Shown here piece after piece: positions 1 to 11,039 of a DNA stretch of 64,000 bases. How positions within the stretch are numbered: position 1 is the first letter of the stretch; each line of letters starts with the position of its first letter. A program made the position numbers and the translations under genes. Source of the stretch: Cotesia glomerata (Eukaryota > Arthropoda > Insecta > Hymenoptera > Braconidae); assembly GCF_020080835.1 (NCBI RefSeq), contig NC_058162.1:12918612-12982611 (forward strand), written 5' to 3'. The notes under the pieces are model-generated. The model ran no database searches. It had not been told where the DNA came from and saw nothing but the letters and a program-made list of their open reading frames with translations.

Positions 1-112
1 TATATTGACAAATTTTAATGATGTATTTTTAGATGTTTTTAAATACGTAGACTAATCTCCTACTTGACTGTAAGAAGATTGTAGTCCGTCTGGCCAGGAT
101 TTTTCGATAATT

Positions 113-488
113 TACTATTTTTTCCGAAGATCGGTGTTTTTACTAATTAAAAAGTTCTGTATTTCAAAGCCATTATCCCCGATCCAAATTGATGTTAAAC
201 TTATTTTAAATTTTACATTAAATTTTTATTTATTAAATCCTTTAAATTTTAATTTTTACTTATTATTTATTTCCACAACATATTCACCCAAGAATGGTAT
301 GAGTGCTCATACCGACAATATGTTGTAAAAATTAATAATAAGTAAAAATTTAAATTTAAAGAATTTAATAAATAAAAATTTAATATAAAATTTAAAATTA
401 GTCTAACATCAATTTGGATCGGGGATAATGGCTTTGAAATACAGAACTCTTTAATTAGTAAAAACATCGATCTTCGGAAAAAATAGTA
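113..488. mobile_element. Fold-back MITE with about 170-bp arms
   Basis: The left arm begins TACTATTTTTTCCGAAGATC at 113 and the right arm is its near-perfect reverse complement, ending GGAAAAAATAGTA at 488. The arms run to about 283 and from about 317, around a short spacer holding the small palindrome GAGTGCTCAT. No transposase is encoded. Open frames across the arms read the same peptide from both sides, as expected for a palindrome, so they are not genes. TA-ended termini fit a non-autonomous Tc1/mariner-type or fold-back element. The family is not identified. Confidence 0.8.
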
Positions 489-960
489 TATACATATATA
501 TATAATATACAGGGTGTCCCAGAAGTCGCGCACCTCATTGGAGGGATCGAAAGAGAAAAATATTCTGAGACGAAAAGTCCTTAGCCATTTTTGAATCAGA
601 CGCATGGATAATTAATAATTAATTAATAAAAGTGACCAATCAGGAGCGCGCGACAGAAGAATTGAAAGTGAGTGGAAAGGCAGAAAGAGACGCGAGAGTA
701 ATACGAAAGATCTGCGTCTCGCGCAGTAGACCGAGAGTGAGGACGGAACAAACGTGGACGGCGGACGTACGTGATGCTAGGTGAATGTGTGAGATCGTGC
801 GCTAGTGTGGGCTAGCGTCAGTGTAACGGTAACAATGCACGTATGAATGTGAGTGAGGATATTTTTATTTTTTTTATTACAGGCACAAGATTTGACCAAA
901 TTTGACAAGAAAAAAAGGAGATTTTACTGAACTCAATCGGCACGACTGAATTTTGATATT
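489..960. other. Dispersed-repeat remnant with a CAGGGTGTCCC end and a GC-rich CCAAT-containing stretch
   Basis: An AT run leads into CAGGGTGTCCCAGAAG (about 510), a terminus of the kind seen at DNA-transposon ends. About 635-830 is unusually GC- and CpG-rich for this window, with a CCAAT motif (GACCAATCAGG) followed by GCGCGCG. A GTGAGT at about 848 is followed by a pyrimidine-rich ATTACAG at about 881, which could form a short intron. It could be a transposon promoter or leader, or a host 5' exon. No coding frame supports a gene. Confidence 0.35.
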
Positions 961-2626
961 TAATTGAAATAATTGAAGAAATTTTTAATGAAGAATCAGT
1001 AGCGGGGCTCAGAAAAAGGCAGAGGGCGAAAGTTACTAGACTTTTTTATTCATTAGGAAAATTAAAGTAATTGTTGATTAAACAATCATTAACAAGGCAC
1101 TGGGCGGCTGTGTCTGAATTTTTTTTTTTTATTTGAAGTAATTAAAGTAATCGTTAATTGAATAATAGGTAGCGAGGGTCAGTTAGAGGCCTTGGGCAGC
1201 CATGACAAAATTTTGATTTTTAATTAGAATAATTAAAGTAACTTTTAAATAAAAAATAAGTAGCGAGGGTCAGTAAGAGGCACTGGGCAGCTATGAATGA
1301 ATTTTTATTTTTATTTCGAATAATAACAGTAATTTTTAATTTAATATTAAGTAACGAGGGTCAGTGTGAGGCCCTAAGCGGCTATGGATGAATTTTTATT
1401 AGTATTTCGAATGATTAAAATAATTTTTAATTAAAAAATAAGTAGCAAGGGTGTGTCAGAGACACTGGGCGGCTTGGGATGAATTTTTATTTCGATCTAG
1501 AATAATTGAAGTAATTTATAAATGAAAAATAAGTAGCAAGGGTGAGTAAGAGGTACTGGGTGGCTATGAATAAATTTTTATTTTTATTCGGAAAAATAAG
1601 AATAATTTTCAATTGAAAAATAAGTAGCGAGGGTCAGTTAAAAGCATTGGGAGGCTATAAATGAATTTTTATTTTTATCTCGAATATTTAAAGTAATTTT
1701 TGATTGAAAATCGAGTAACTAGGTCGAGTAAGAGGCACTTGGCGGTTATGAATGAATTTTTATTTTTATTGGGAATAGTTGGAATAATTTTTAATTGAAA
1801 AATAAGTAGCGAAATTCAGTTAGAGGCACTAGGCGGCTATGAATGAATTGTTATTATTATTTCGAATCATTCAAATAATTTTTAATAGAAAAACAAGAAG
1901 CGAGGGTAAGTACTAGCCCCTGGGTGGCTATGATTACAGTAATTTTTATTCAGAAAATAAGTAGGGAGGTTGTGTAAGAGACACTGGGTGGCTGGGAAGG
2001 AATATTTATTTCAATTAACAATACTTAAAATAATTCTTGATTGAAGAACCAGTAGGAACGATGATTAAGAGGCACTGGGCAGCTATGAATAAATTTTTAT
2101 TTTTATTTAGAATGATTAAAGTAATTTTCATGTGAAAAATTAGTGGTAAGTGTCAAGTTGAGGCTCTGGTCAATTTTCTGAATGAAAATTACTGTAATCA
2201 TTCGAAATAATAATAAAAATCCATTTATAGCCGCCCAGGCCCTCTAACTGACCCTCGCTACTTATTTTTCAATCAAAAATTTTTCTTATTACTCCGAATA
2301 AAAATAAAAATTAATTCATAGCTGCTCATTGCCTCTCACTGACTCCCACTACTTGTTTTTCATTTAAAAATTACTTTTATTATTCCAACTAGAAATAAAA
2401 ATTCATTCCTACTCGCTCAGTGTCTCTTACACACCCTCGCTACTTATTTTCTGAATCAAAATTGCTCTAATTATTCGAAATAATAATAAAAATTCATGCA
2501 TAGCTGCTTTGGGCCTCTAACTGACCCTCGCTACTTATGTTTCAATTAAAAATTACTTTAATTATGTAAAATGAAAATAAAAATTTATCCATAGCCGCTC
2601 GGGGCCTCTAACTGACCCTCGGTACT
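961..2626. repeat. 91-bp satellite array with an orientation switch near 2.17 kb
   Basis: A unit of about 91 bp recurs roughly twelve times from 961 to 2165. Its core reads GTAGCGAGGGTCAGTTAGAG, then CACTGGGCGGCTATGAATG, then a TTTTTATTT-rich spacer; unit starts step by 91 from 1258 to 1804. From about 2170 the same unit is inverted and repeats about five times at the same spacing (about 2230, 2321, 2412, 2502, 2593). The array is cut at 2627 by the LTR of BEL element A. No coding potential. Confidence 0.85.
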
Positions 2627-3653
2627 TGTTTAACCGCCAGAAAAGAGATCCAGTAAAAATTTATGAGAGGAATTGCGCCTTCGGGCTTGATCGCTCCAAC
2701 TCGGAAATAATCGTATCACGCGATGGCCGTCGCTCATGCGCGCCTTGGTTAACGGGAGAGAAACCGGCTCACGTGGTCGGCGATAAGCAGTTGTGCTTGG
2801 ACTCTTGTACTAGTACGACTACTCTGTATCATTCGATCCCGATATTTCTTACTTACATCTTACATTTGTTCAAATACTTAAATTATTCATTAAACACAAA
2901 TAATTACTTCAATTTCAATAACAATTAAATTCTCAAATCATTCAAATCAGTTCAATAGTTCAGTGAATTAAAATCAATAAAATCAAGGTAGATTTAATTA
3001 GTGACGCCACGCGGCCATTGCGCGCCATATTAACAAAGGATTGCAACAGCCACGCGGCTTTAGTCAATACATTATTGACGCGCGATATTGATATTAAATT
3101 ATATTGAATTCATTACCAACATTTAATTACAATTTTACTTAATCAAATTCATCAATAGTTCAATTCTAAATTCAAAATCATTTGACTATTTTCTACACGA
3201 AAAACAATAAATTCAATTGACCAACATCTTATTATCAATTGAATATTATAAGCTCTCACACTGAGATAATTCATTTAATTAATTGAACATTATTAGCTCT
3301 CACACTGAGACAGTTCATCTAATTAATAAGATATTACCAGCTTCCACCTTAGGACAATACAAATTTAAATTATCGATAATTATCTCTTTACGGCGGCTGA
3401 GCTCACCCCTATTGCGTTATTGCAACGTAATTTACACATACATACTTACACACATACAATTTACTTGTATAATTTTCATCAAGGAGGTTTTTTCTCAGCC
3501 TAGCTGGGTTTTCCTCCTTTGGGGACAAATAAATCATCTAAATTGTTCCCCAAAAAATCCAAGTATTTTTATTTAACTTCCTAATCCTAATTTCATCACA
3601 TTTTTAAAATTAATTACGGGAGCTATCCGCATTGGATAGTTTTCGACAAAACA
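2627..3653 (+). repeat. 5' LTR of BEL element A (1027 bp)
   Basis: It matches 9489-10507 almost throughout, with scattered substitutions and a small indel block near 3110-3140. It starts TGTTTAACCGCCAG and ends GACAAAACA just before the PBS. Near 3480-3560 a CCTTTGGGGA...TCCCCAAA inverted pair and an AATAAA could contribute to 3'-end formation. A 100-codon frame across its first 300 bp is repeated in the other LTR; I treat it as non-coding LTR sequence. Confidence 0.9.
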
Positions 3654-3655
3654 TT

Positions 3656-3756
3656 TGGTGCCTCCTGTGAGGTTTGAACTCCCGACCCCTGGTTTACGAA
3701 GACGAGCAAGACGTGCCGAGGATCCAGTCACTATACCACCCAGCTGCTGCCAGCAT
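3656..3756 (-). other. Primer-binding site extended by an antisense tRNA-Thr-like copy
   Basis: The PBS begins TGGTGCCTCCTGTGAGG, the complement of a tRNA 3' end. The match to a tRNA does not stop there. On the minus strand the next ~50 nt read through a T-arm (GGGAG TTCAAAC CTCAC, one stem mismatch), a GTAAACCAGGGGTC segment and an anticodon-loop-like CTTCGTAA, which resembles tRNA-Thr of the TGT/CGT type (recalled, not searched). Further on there is an A-box-like GTGGTATAGTGAC, but no pairing 5' acceptor strand. It may be tRNA sequence copied into the element during reverse transcription, or a tRNA-derived insert. Confidence 0.6.
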
Positions 3757-4253
3757 CGTTGGACTTCAATACAAATCAGATTAGTTTTTAACATTAAATC
3801 ATTTATAATTCAATCATTGATAATATATTCAACTTATTTATTTGTAATTTTAGTTAATTGTTTAACTTTGACTGATTGATCGATTGTCACCTGGCAATTA
3901 GTTCATCGGTCGAATAGTGCAATTGATTATCATTCAGATATTTATTTACGTTATTATTCTAATTATTTACGTATAATTTAATTTAATTAATCAATCGACA
4001 GTTCACAATTAATTGATCATTATCCGGTGATTAATTATTGTTCAACAGAATAATTAATTATCAATTAACTCTCTATCTTCATTATCAACTCTCAAGTTAT
4101 TTATTATTTAATTATAATTAATTATTTAAATTATTTCTTAAATCAATTGATTACCATAAGTGATCTATTTATTGTAGAAATAGGATAATTAATAATCAAC
4201 TGATATTTATCATTATTATTATTGCTATTATTATCATATAAATCTATCGCAAA

Positions 4254-5552
4254 ATGACTAGAACAAAAATGACTTTCGAACAATTGCGTAGTCTATTAAC
4301 TACTAACATTACCGCATTAGCCAATGAACTAAAGGCACAGACCACAGACGTTCAGACTGCTTTTGTACGTTTTCCTAAAATCGAACGATTATTCGAACAG
4401 TACGATACTGCTGTCGACGAATTAGAAGTTAACAAACCTGAGGACATAGAAGTAGGACTCGCGGACGGAATTCGTAAAATTTATTACGAGCTTGCAACTA
4501 AAATAAAGACTCCTAATCAAGATATTCTTAACACTACTATTCAATCTGCAATTAACGCTTCAACTCTCAATCGGACACTCGAAACTCAACGATTCGCGAA
4601 GCTCCCTACCACGGATTTACCAAAATTCGATGGTAACTTTGAAAATTGGCTTTCTTTTAAAAATACATTTAAGACACTTATCGACGGACGTAACGATTTA
4701 GATGATCTTAATAAGTTTTTATACCTTCGTGGATGTTTAGCTGGGTCTGCTGCAAACAAGCTCGCGCTTTTTGATGCAAGTGCAGAAAACTATACAAAGG
4801 CTTGGACCCTTTTAACAGAAGCTTATCAGAAAGAGCGCGCTCTAGTTTTTAAACATTATGACACTCTTTTGAATATCAATTCAATATCAATTCCAACTAA
4901 TGAAAATCTTACTAAATTCATAGATGAAGCTCGACAACACTTGAATGATTTAGAGTCATTAAAAGCAACACCAACTGACGCATTTACAGTAAGATTATTA
5001 GAACATAAATTACCAATAGAAATTAGAGACAAATGGGAAGAAACGTATAAAGACGATAACACTCTCCCAACATTTGACGAGTTTAGCAAATTTATTATAA
5101 AAACTGCTTTCCGACTCAGTACACGTAAACCTAACAAACAGCGTGACTCTGATAACTCTTTTAAAAGACGACGTAATGAACATTTAAGTAATAATTTAAA
5201 GAAACAAAAAACAGATACGCCAGTTCGAGCTTTAGTGACGACCGCCTCTACTACCTGCCCATGTTGCAAACAATCTCATCCTCTCTTTAAATGTTATAAA
5301 TTCAATGTATCAACTATAGGAGAACGCATAAAATTTGTAAAATCTGTTAAACTTTGCAATAATTGTCTTCGCGAACACAAAGGAACTTGCACTTCCAGCA
5401 GATGTCGAGTCTGTAAGAAATTCCATCATACCACATTGCACATTAATCAAAATGTAACTCAACAACCGACTAATCCAAATACTTCCAAGAACAACTCCGT
5501 AAAATTCGAGTCACCTTCTACTGTAACAACTGATAAGGAATCTACATCTTGA
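4254..5552 (+). CDS. gag: BEL/Pao Gag polyprotein (432 aa)
   Basis: It should form the retrotransposon particle and bind its RNA. Residues about 122-260 (from LPKFDGNFENW) match the DUF1759 Gag core of BEL/Pao elements. A basic stretch follows (about 280-320), then Cys/His knuckles: C335, C337, C338 and C347, then C368-C371-C379-C384-C387 with H391, H392 and H396. ATG at 4254 is the first in-frame start after a long AT-rich leader. The frame is intact. It stops with TGA at 5550-5552 followed by CTA, and the same frame continues into the protease, so readthrough is conceivable. It is the only undamaged long reading frame in element A. Length is normal for the family. Confidence 0.9.
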   Translation: MTRTKMTFEQLRSLLTTNITALANELKAQTTDVQTAFVRFPKIERLFEQYDTAVDELEVNKPEDIEVGLADGIRKIYYELATKIKTPNQDILNTTIQSAINASTLNRTLETQRFAKLPTTDLPKFDGNFENWLSFKNTFKTLIDGRNDLDDLNKFLYLRGCLAGSAANKLALFDASAENYTKAWTLLTEAYQKERALVFKHYDTLLNINSISIPTNENLTKFIDEARQHLNDLESLKATPTDAFTVRLLEHKLPIEIRDKWEETYKDDNTLPTFDEFSKFIIKTAFRLSTRKPNKQRDSDNSFKRRRNEHLSNNLKKQKTDTPVRALVTTASTTCPCCKQSHPLFKCYKFNVSTIGERIKFVKSVKLCNNCLREHKGTCTSSRCRVCKKFHHTTLHINQNVTQQPTNPNTSKNNSVKFESPSTVTTDKESTS

Positions 5553-8500
5553 CTAGTAGCACACAATTATACAACAATTCTCAGAACACCGCGTTTCCAA
5601 TTGATGATGAGCGCACTCATTCAATTGCGTGATTCAACAGGTGAATTCATACAAGCTCGCGCTTAACTTGACACTTGTGCAACAGCTAATTTCATTACTG
5701 AAAAATTGACTAATAAATTAAAATTGCCAATGCAAAATTGTTCTATTCTAATCGGGGCTGTTAACGGAATGTAAACCTTTTCAAAACATATCGTACAAAT
5801 AAATTGTAAATCTTTAAATGGTAAATTTCAAAGATCATTGTCATTTCTAACTGTTAACGAAATTGCAGAACTGAGTCCAAATGAAATCTTTCCGCGTGAT
5901 AAAATAAGCATACCTAAAAAGATAATACTTGCTGATCCGCAATTTCATATACCAAGACCCGTAGATGTCCTTATCGGTTCAGGTACCACACTTTCTCTTC
6001 TATCTGTCGGACAGATTAACTGCTCACAAACTGATTGTGATTTAATATTACAAAAAATACAACTAGGATGGGTCGTAGCGGGAGGAGTCAACGACGATAA
6101 AAATATACTTGCTGTAACTTGTCAATTAACTGATCTGTCCAGTCAATTAACAAAATTCTGGACTATTGAAGACGTAGGTTCTAATGATTCCCGATCTTTT
6201 GATGATTCTACACGTGAGACTCATTATCAAAACACGACTACTCGCGATATAGACGGTCGATATGTAGTAAAATTACCTTTTCGCGTAGACGATGTCGATT
6301 TCGGGAATTCCAAACAACAAGCTTATAAAAGATTTCTGTCCTTACAGAAGAGATTGAATGCAGACTCATCATTAAAATCTGAATACAATAAAGTCATGAA
6401 TGAATACATCAATCTTGGCCACATGGTACTCGTACCGAATGATAGTGGACCAGAGTATTATATGCCCCATTATCCGATAATAAAAAAAACCAGCACTACC
6501 ACTAAGGTACGCGTTGTATTTGATGCTTCAGCTAAAACCGATAAAGGTATTTCTTTGAATGAAGTCTTACTAACCGGACCTACTATACAAGATAATCTTT
6601 TTACCATTCTCTTACGTTTTCGTACCTTTGTTTTCTATGACTTCTGATATAGCTCAAATGTATCGACAAATTTGCATACATCCGGATCATCATAAATATC
6701 AACGAATCCTTTACTATCATAATAACAATATTAGTACCTTTGAACTTAAACGAGTAACATTTGGAGTTTCTGCAGCCCCGTTTTTAGCTATACGCACTGT
6801 AAATCAACTTGCTGATGACGAATCTCATAATTTTCCTGTAGCTTCGAAAATATTAAAACGAGATCTTTATGTCGATAACTTATTAACCGGATCTAATTCT
6901 TTGACCGAAATTTTAAATTTGCGTGATGAAATCATTCAACTAGTGCGAAAGGGTGGATTCGAACTCAGACAATGGGCTTTGAATCATCGACACGCACTCG
7001 ATAATTTCGATCAAAGAACCTGAGATTTAGATTGTGCTATTAACGATGATCCTATCTCTAAAACTTTGGGCATAGCATGGAATTCTCTAACTGACGAATT
7101 TATCTATACAGTCAATTCAATCGATTCATCGCGAAAAGTAACTAAACGAACCATCCTATCTGACATTGCAAAAATTTTCGATCCTATCGGAATTTTAGGT
7201 CCTATAGTATTAGCTGCAAAAACCATTATTCAAGAATGTTGGAAATTAAAGGTCCATTGGGATGAAGCGGTCCCACAAGAATTGCATTGGCGCTGGTGTA
7301 AATTTGCTGAACAATTACCTCTAATTAAAGATTTTTCTATTGAACGTAATATTTTACTTCCTGATCCGACTGACATACAATTGCATGGATTTTGTGATGC
7401 TAGTAAAGTGGACTATGGTGCTTGCATTCATATAAGATCTGTAAATGAATATGGAGACGCGATCGTGAAGTTAGTTTGTTCCAAATCTCGAGTCGCTCCC
7501 ATTAAAGATGTTACAATTCCAAAATTAGAGTTATGTGGAGCATTATTACTTGCTAGATTGTATAAAGACACAATTCCCTCCTTTAACTTTGACATTTCTA
7601 AAGTCACATTTTGGTCAGATTCAACTATTGTACTTCAATGGCTCAAACGATCTCCCAATTCTCTCAAGGTCTTTGAAGCGAATCACGTAACAGAAATTCA
7701 AACTCTTTGCGGTAAAGTCGAATGGCGACATGTCAGAACTAAAGATAATTCGGCAGATGGTCTATCTAGAGGTCAACTTCCTTCTGAATTTTTAAATAAT
7801 AAAATGTGGTGGAACGGTCCTACGTGGCTATCACAGGATCCTCTCAATTGGCCTAACTTAAAACCGGCTGTTCCTTCTGAACTTCCCGGTATTCGAAAAA
7901 TTACTTGTTTACTAGCTTCCACTGAAAATTTGTTTAAACGATTTTCATCATATTCTAAACTTATAAATTCCTTTTCCTATTGTTTACGAATGTTAAAGGG
8001 TAATCTATTCAATCACAAGTCTTTAAGCGTAGAAGAAAAATTATTAACTGAAATAAAAATCTTAACTCTGATTCAAAACGAACAATATCATGATGAAATC
8101 GAACAAATTAAAGAAACCGGAGAAACTAAAAACCTCCAATTGCGATGTCTTAATCCATTTATCGATTCAAACGGACTATTGAGAGTGGGAGGACGTTTGA
8201 AACATGCTCCTATATCTTTTTCGAAAAACATCCTATTTTATTACCTTCACGTCATTATGTTACTGATTTAATCATTAGGGAAACCCATGAAAATTTGTAC
8301 CATTCGGGTATACAGAGTACACTTTCAAATCTCAGACATAAATTTTGGCTGCTAGACGGAAAAAATCAAGTACGTAAAATCATTAGACATTGTGTTAAAT
8401 GCATTCGACTTCAACCAATATTACTACAAACTAAAATGGCCAATTTGCCTAGTTCTCGAGTCTCAGAATCTCCACCATTTTCCCACGTGGAAATCGATTA

Positions 8501-9395
8501 TTTCAGACCTCTCTTTATCAAAGAACGCAAATTTCGAAACAGAACTAAAGTCAAGGTCTATGGATGTGTTTTTGTTTGTATGGCTACTAAGGCCGTACAT
8601 TTAGAGATCGCGAGTGGCCTAACTACTGAAGGTTTCTTAGGAGCTTTCGGACGTTTTATTGGTAGAAGAGGGGTTTCATCTCATGTATATTCTGATAATG
8701 GTACCAATTTTGTGGGTGCAAATCATCAATTAAGAGAACTTTACCAACTATTCAACTCAAAATCCCATCAGGATATTGTTAACAACTATGCTATGAATAA
8801 AAATATTATCTGGAAATTCAATCCACCTCTATCTCCTCATTTTGGTGGTATCTGGGAGGCGGCAGTCCAGTCATTTAAACATCATTTTAAACGAGTAGTG
8901 AAAGAACAACTTTTAACATTTGAAGAATTAAATTCTCTGGCCATACAAATTGAATCTGTATTAAATTCTCGTCCTTTATGTTCATTGTCAAGTGATCCTA
9001 ATGATTCTATTGCTTTAACTCCTGCACACATTTTAATAGGTCGTCCTCTCACAATGCTGCCTGAAAATGATGTTTCTGATGTTCCAGATAATAGACTAAG
9101 CTCATGGCAATTCATTGTCAAGGCTCGACAGAATTTCTGGAAACGCTGGTATTTGAAATACCTTCACGAACTACAGACCAGGCAAAAATAGGACTCCAAT
9201 CGAGGAGATATTAAAATCAATCAAGTTGTCTTGCTAATGGACAAAAACCAACCATGCGTGCGGTGGCAGCTGGGAGTCGTGATCGACATTCATCCAGGAG
9301 AGGATAATATAACAAGAGTAGCTTCAATTCGAACGGCTCAAGGCATATATAAACGGAATATCACTCTATTGTGTCCTTTACCAATCAATTCTTAA
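5553..9395 (+). pseudogene. pol: BEL/Pao Pol: protease, RT, RNase H, integrase (broken)
   Basis: Domain order is clear. The protease (LDTCATANF near 5667) is followed by LADPQ...DVLIGSG. RT comes next, with VRVVFDAS and the active-site region RDLYVDNLLTG. RNase H has LHGFCDAS, SDS and ADGLSRG. The integrase has a zinc-binding H...H...CVKC, then catalytic residues in VEIDYF, YSDNGTNF and GGIWEAA, and a DUF5641 tail. Breaks: TAA at 5664 and 5772, a frameshift near 6632, TGA at 7021, a frameshift near 8225, and TAG at 9189; the natural end is TAA at 9393-9395. The RT catalytic box reads YVDN where the family has YVDD, so one metal-binding Asp is lost. This copy cannot make active Pol. Confidence 0.9.
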
Positions 9396-9478
9396 ATTCT
9401 GTAAAATCAAAATATTATAATCATGTGATGTCACTAATTGTAAACACTATTCATAACATCTTGCTCAACCTTCGCAAC

Positions 9479-9488
9479 GGGGGGAGAA
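9479..9488 (+). other. Polypurine tract of BEL element A
   Basis: GGGGGGAGAA lies directly against the 3' LTR, whose TGTT starts at 9489. It is the expected plus-strand primer site of an LTR retrotransposon. Confidence 0.85.
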
Positions 9489-10507
9489 TGTTGAGCCGCC
9501 AGAAAAGAGATCCAGTAAAAATTTATAAGAGGAATTGCGCCTTCGGGCTTGATCGCTCCAACTCGGAAATAATCGTATCACGCGATGGCCGTCGCTCATG
9601 CGCGCCTTGGTTAACGGGAGAGAAACCGGCTCACGTGGTCGGCGATAAGCAGTTGTGCTTGGACTCTTGTACTAGTACGACTACTCTGTATCATTCGATC
9701 TCGATATTTCTTACTTACATCTTACATTTGTTCAAATACTTAAATTATTCATTAAACACAAATAATTACTTCAATTTCAATAACAATTAAATTCTCAAAT
9801 CATTCAAATCAGTTCAATAGTTCAGTAAATTAAAATCAATAAAATCAAGGTAGATTTAATTAGTGACGCCACGCGGCCATTGCGCGCCATATTAACAAAG
9901 GATTGCAACAGCCACGCGGCTTTAGTCAATCCATTATTGACGCGCGATATTAATATTAAATTATATTGAATTCATAATTAAATTAAAACACTTAATCAAA
10001 TTCATCAATAATTCAATTATAAATTCAAAATCATTTGACTATTTTCTACACGAAAAACAATAAATTCAATTGACTAACATCTTGTTATCAATTGAATATT
10101 TTAAGCTCTCACACTGAGACAATTCATCTAATTAATTGAACATTATTAGCTCTCACACTGAGACAGTTCATCTAATTAATTAGATATTACCAGCTTCCAC
10201 CTTGGGACAATACAAATTTAAATTATCGATAATTATCTCTTTACGGCGGCTGAGCTCACCCCTATTGCGTTATTGCAACGTAATTTACACATACATACTT
10301 ACACACATACAATTTACTTGTATAATTTTCATCAAGGAGGTTTTTTCTCAGCCTAGCTGGGTTTTCCTCCTTTGGGGATAAATAAATCATCTAAATTGTT
10401 CCCCAAAAAATCCAAGTATTTTTATTTAACTTCCTAATCCTAATTTCATCACATTTTTTAAAATTAATTACGGGAGCTATCCGCATTGGATAGTTTTCGA
10501 CAAAACA
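9489..10507 (+). repeat. 3' LTR of BEL element A (1019 bp)
   Basis: It begins TGTTGAGCCGCCAG and ends GACAAAACA, colinear with 2627-3653. Visible differences include CCCGAT versus CTCGAT and a rearranged ATTAAATTAAAACAC segment, so the LTRs have diverged modestly since insertion. It is followed by CTCTCTCTTTC, which does not match the left flank. Confidence 0.9.
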
Positions 10508-10540
10508 CTCTCTCTTTCAAAAAAACTAAATTCTCGGCCC

Positions 10541-10953
10541 TTAATATTATTATCTTTCGCTTCCACGCTTTCGTAGCAACAAGTTGCCATTAGTGTTACT
10601 TTACTTTTGCTTTTTGCTAACAAACCGCATTTCGCTTATTTAATAATTTAATTTGCTTAAATTAATTGTTATTAACCCGCTTTAGTTTATTACAGATAAA
10701 TTGTAAAAATAATTCTCTGCTTTTCCAGTGTCGGCAGTGTGCTCAACCACGTATCAACCGGCTTCGCTTTATTAATCACGCAGTGCTTTTATCCGCTTTT
10801 ATTTAAACAATCCGCTAAAATATTAAATAAATGTTAAGTGTAATTTGTGTAAATGAATTTATAGTGTTCATTTTAATAATATTTCCGCGTTTGAATTGAA
10901 ATATCCAGACCAAAAGCTGATCCTCCACTGTCCCGCATTTTCAGCATTTTATA
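10541..10953 (+). repeat. Partial 5' LTR of BEL-B2
   Basis: It matches the reverse complement of 23123-23751 over its last two thirds, starting around TCTTTCGCTTCCACGCTTTC and ending ...CAGCATTTTATA before the PBS. The preceding 33 bp (10508-10540) match neither this LTR nor element A. Confidence 0.8.
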
Positions 10954-11039
10954 TTTGGTCCATCGAGCCGGATCAGGGTGGCTCTATCTCAATTAATTTA
11001 AATTAATTATACCGCTAATAATTGTGTTGTGAGAGTGAA

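Larger units (their letters stand above)
2627..10507 (+). mobile_element. BEL/Pao LTR retrotransposon, element A (gag open, pol broken)
   Basis: This 7.9-kb element has two LTRs of about 1.02 kb that both begin TGTT and end ACAAAACA. The PBS starts TGGTGCCTCC at 3656. Then come gag (4254-5552), a pro-RT-RNaseH-integrase region (5553-9395) and a polypurine tract (9479-9488). Gag with DUF1759 and zinc-knuckle features, plus a pol of DUF1758-RT-peptidase_A17-RNaseH-integrase-DUF5641 order, is the BEL/Pao signature. Pol carries at least four in-frame stops and two frameshifts. The flanks (GGTACT on the left, CTCTCT on the right) show no target duplication: the left flank is satellite and the right flank lies near a BEL-B LTR remnant, so the copy may be a recombinant. 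Confidence 0.92.

Noticed and set aside
267..605. 112-codon minus-strand frame
   Set aside because: It reads across the palindromic MITE and a transposon terminus; the peptide matches the frame on the other arm and is AT-driven.
2626..2928. 100-codon frame repeated in both BEL-A LTRs (also at 9371-9790)
   Set aside because: It lies in the LTR, starts upstream of or across the LTR edge, has no domain, and its preservation follows from the LTR duplication.
3573..3879. Overlapping frames on both strands downstream of the BEL-A 5' LTR
   Set aside because: They translate the PBS and tRNA-like antisense sequence, not a protein gene.
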